From positions 1-13,904 of the forward strand of contig CALCZU010000051.1 in assembly GCA_937903155.1 (NCBI GenBank): a stretch of DNA of 13,904 nt, read 5' to 3'. Below, in pieces: positions 13,308 to 13,904 of this stretch; position 1 is the stretch's first letter; each line of letters begins with the position of its first letter. The position numbers and the translations under genes are program-made. The notes under the pieces are model-generated. The model saw only the letters and a program-made list of their open reading frames with translations, had not been told where the DNA came from and ran no database searches. The stretch comes from an uncultured Bdellovibrionales bacterium. Lineage in GTDB: Bacteria > Bdellovibrionota > FAC87 > UBA2466.

Positions 13308-13323
13308 TGGCATGGCGGTTGCT
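13308..13323 (+). promoter_or_regulatory. Putative sigma-54 promoter (-24/-12)
   Basis: TGGCATGGCGGTTGCT matches the TGGCAYG-N4-TTGCW consensus, with the invariant GG (13309-13310) and GC (13321-13322) separated by exactly 10 bases. Transcription would start near 13333, about 65 bases before the ATG at 13399. An overlapping extended -10 (TGC then TATAGA, 13320-13328) is a sigma-70 alternative, but it has no -35 box. AT-rich sequence lies just upstream (13261-13305). Confidence 0.5.
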
Positions 13324-13342
13324 ATAGACACCATTCATCACC

Positions 13343-13379
13343 ACATGGGTTGTGGGGACATGGGTTACATGGGTTGGGG
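13343..13379 (+). promoter_or_regulatory. G-rich leader with ACATGGGTT repeats and G-quadruplex pattern
   Basis: Three copies of ACATGGGTT (13343-13351, 13358-13366, 13367-13375) lie in the 5' leader of the last gene. G-runs at 13347, 13354, 13362, 13371 and 13376 (each 3-4 G), with loops of 2-6 bases, satisfy the four-tract G-quadruplex rule on the sense strand. It is followed by a U-rich stretch and the AGGAG ribosome site. Confidence 0.5.
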
Positions 13380-13398
13380 TTTTTTAAAGGAGTTAAAA

Positions 13399-13904
13399 AT
13401 GAAAAGTTTATCTGTACTCGCTGTGACAGGTTTAATGATGAGTCAAATCGTTTTGGCAGGTGGGGGATTGAATGTCGAACGTCCTCTCCGACGTGGGGAA
13501 TTGAATTACGTGGTTCCGACCAAACCGCAGACCGGTTTTATCGCAACGGCAGCAACGTTGAATCAAAGAGATGATGCCAATCAGCCTACGAGTATTACCT
13601 TAACCGAAGACACTGGGATTCGTTGCATCACGGCCCCTTGCCCTAGCAGTATTCAAACTCAGTTTAAGATTACAGAAATTTCAAATGCGTACCACGCCGA
13701 CACGGTCGTCTATTCCGCAATCGAAGTTTTAAAAAATATTCCACCCAATGTGAAAATCGCTCCTCGCACGATCGCGCTAACCGAATCGAGCATGGAACTT
13801 TTTGCACCGGGTGGAAAAGGGTTTATGCGCCGTCTGATGTGGGACTTGCAAGTGAAGCAATTTAGTCTAGGCACTAAATACTACACGGCTCAACCCAAAT
13901 CAGT
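13399..13904 (+). CDS. Exported protein with RCxxxPCPS motif, partial
   Basis: The first 168 residues of a protein that runs off the right edge. A Sec signal peptide is clear: a Lys at position 2, hydrophobic SVLAVTGLMMSQIVL, and cleavage after VLA (about residue 20). The mature part contains DTGIRCITAPCPSSIQTQFK, with C76 and C81 in an RCxxxPCPS motif. I associate this motif with small periplasmic or secreted proteins of Bdellovibrio-like bacteria, without a known function. The ATG at 13399 has a strong AGGAG (13388-13392) 6 bases ahead. It may be under the sigma-54-like promoter at 13308-13323, with a G-rich leader between. Confidence 0.75.
   Translation, partial: MKSLSVLAVTGLMMSQIVLAGGGLNVERPLRRGELNYVVPTKPQTGFIATAATLNQRDDANQPTSITLTEDTGIRCITAPCPSSIQTQFKITEISNAYHADTVVYSAIEVLKNIPPNVKIAPRTIALTESSMELFAPGGKGFMRRLMWDLQVKQFSLGTKYYTAQPKS

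Noticed and set aside
13350..13574. Open frame starting in the G-rich leader
   Set aside because: It is out of frame with the signal-peptide-bearing gene at 13399, which has a strong ribosome site and stays open to the window edge.

Overview
The window reads as chromosomal DNA of a Gram-negative bacterium, most likely a member of the Bdellovibrionota (Bdellovibrio-like). This rests mainly on a TIGR02147-type protein at 2187-2999, a family I associate mostly with Bdellovibrio relatives and Fibrobacter. Sec-exported small proteins and a plant-type glutamate-cysteine ligase are compatible with this. The placement is an inference. I see no tRNA, rRNA, CRISPR array or insertion sequence.

Layout. 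(1) 20-1964, minus strand: a two-gene operon of a 2-oxoglutarate/Fe(II) oxygenase followed by a GT4-type glycosyltransferase, probably the edge of a surface-polysaccharide locus that continues to the left. (2) 2187-2999: a TIGR02147 regulator-like gene. (3) 3127-3621: a small secreted protein of unknown function, closed by a clear intrinsic terminator. (4) 3782-10435: a compact aryl-polyene-like biosynthetic cluster. It holds an acyl carrier protein, a hot-dog dehydratase on the opposite strand, a ketosynthase, a ketosynthase-like partner without an evident active-site Cys, a MIO-type aromatic amino acid ammonia-lyase, a halogenase-like flavoprotein, an AMP-forming acyl ligase and a second hot-dog dehydratase. 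The six genes from 4424 to 10435 overlap end to start and look translationally coupled. (5) 10489-13222: a CYTH/triphosphate-tunnel protein, an RluA-type pseudouridine synthase and a glutamate-cysteine ligase with its own promoter. (6) 13399 to the end: the start of an exported protein behind a sigma-54-like promoter and a G-rich leader.

How the cluster may work (inference from family knowledge): the lyase deaminates tyrosine or phenylalanine to a coumarate or cinnamate starter. The ligase activates it and loads it on the carrier protein. The ketosynthase, with its degenerate partner, extends it with malonyl units, and two dehydratases create the conjugated double bonds. The flavoprotein could halogenate or hydroxylate the aryl ring. 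No ketoreductase, phosphopantetheinyl transferase, exporter, acyltransferase or methyltransferase is present here, so these would come from elsewhere in the genome. The expected product is a yellow-orange aryl polyene related to xanthomonadin or flexirubin.

Most notable: the minimal composition of this cluster; a dehydratase gene inverted inside an otherwise co-directional gene set; a palindrome lying between the -35 and -10 boxes of an apparently leaderless glutamate-cysteine ligase gene; and a sigma-54-like promoter followed by a G-quadruplex-type leader before the last gene.
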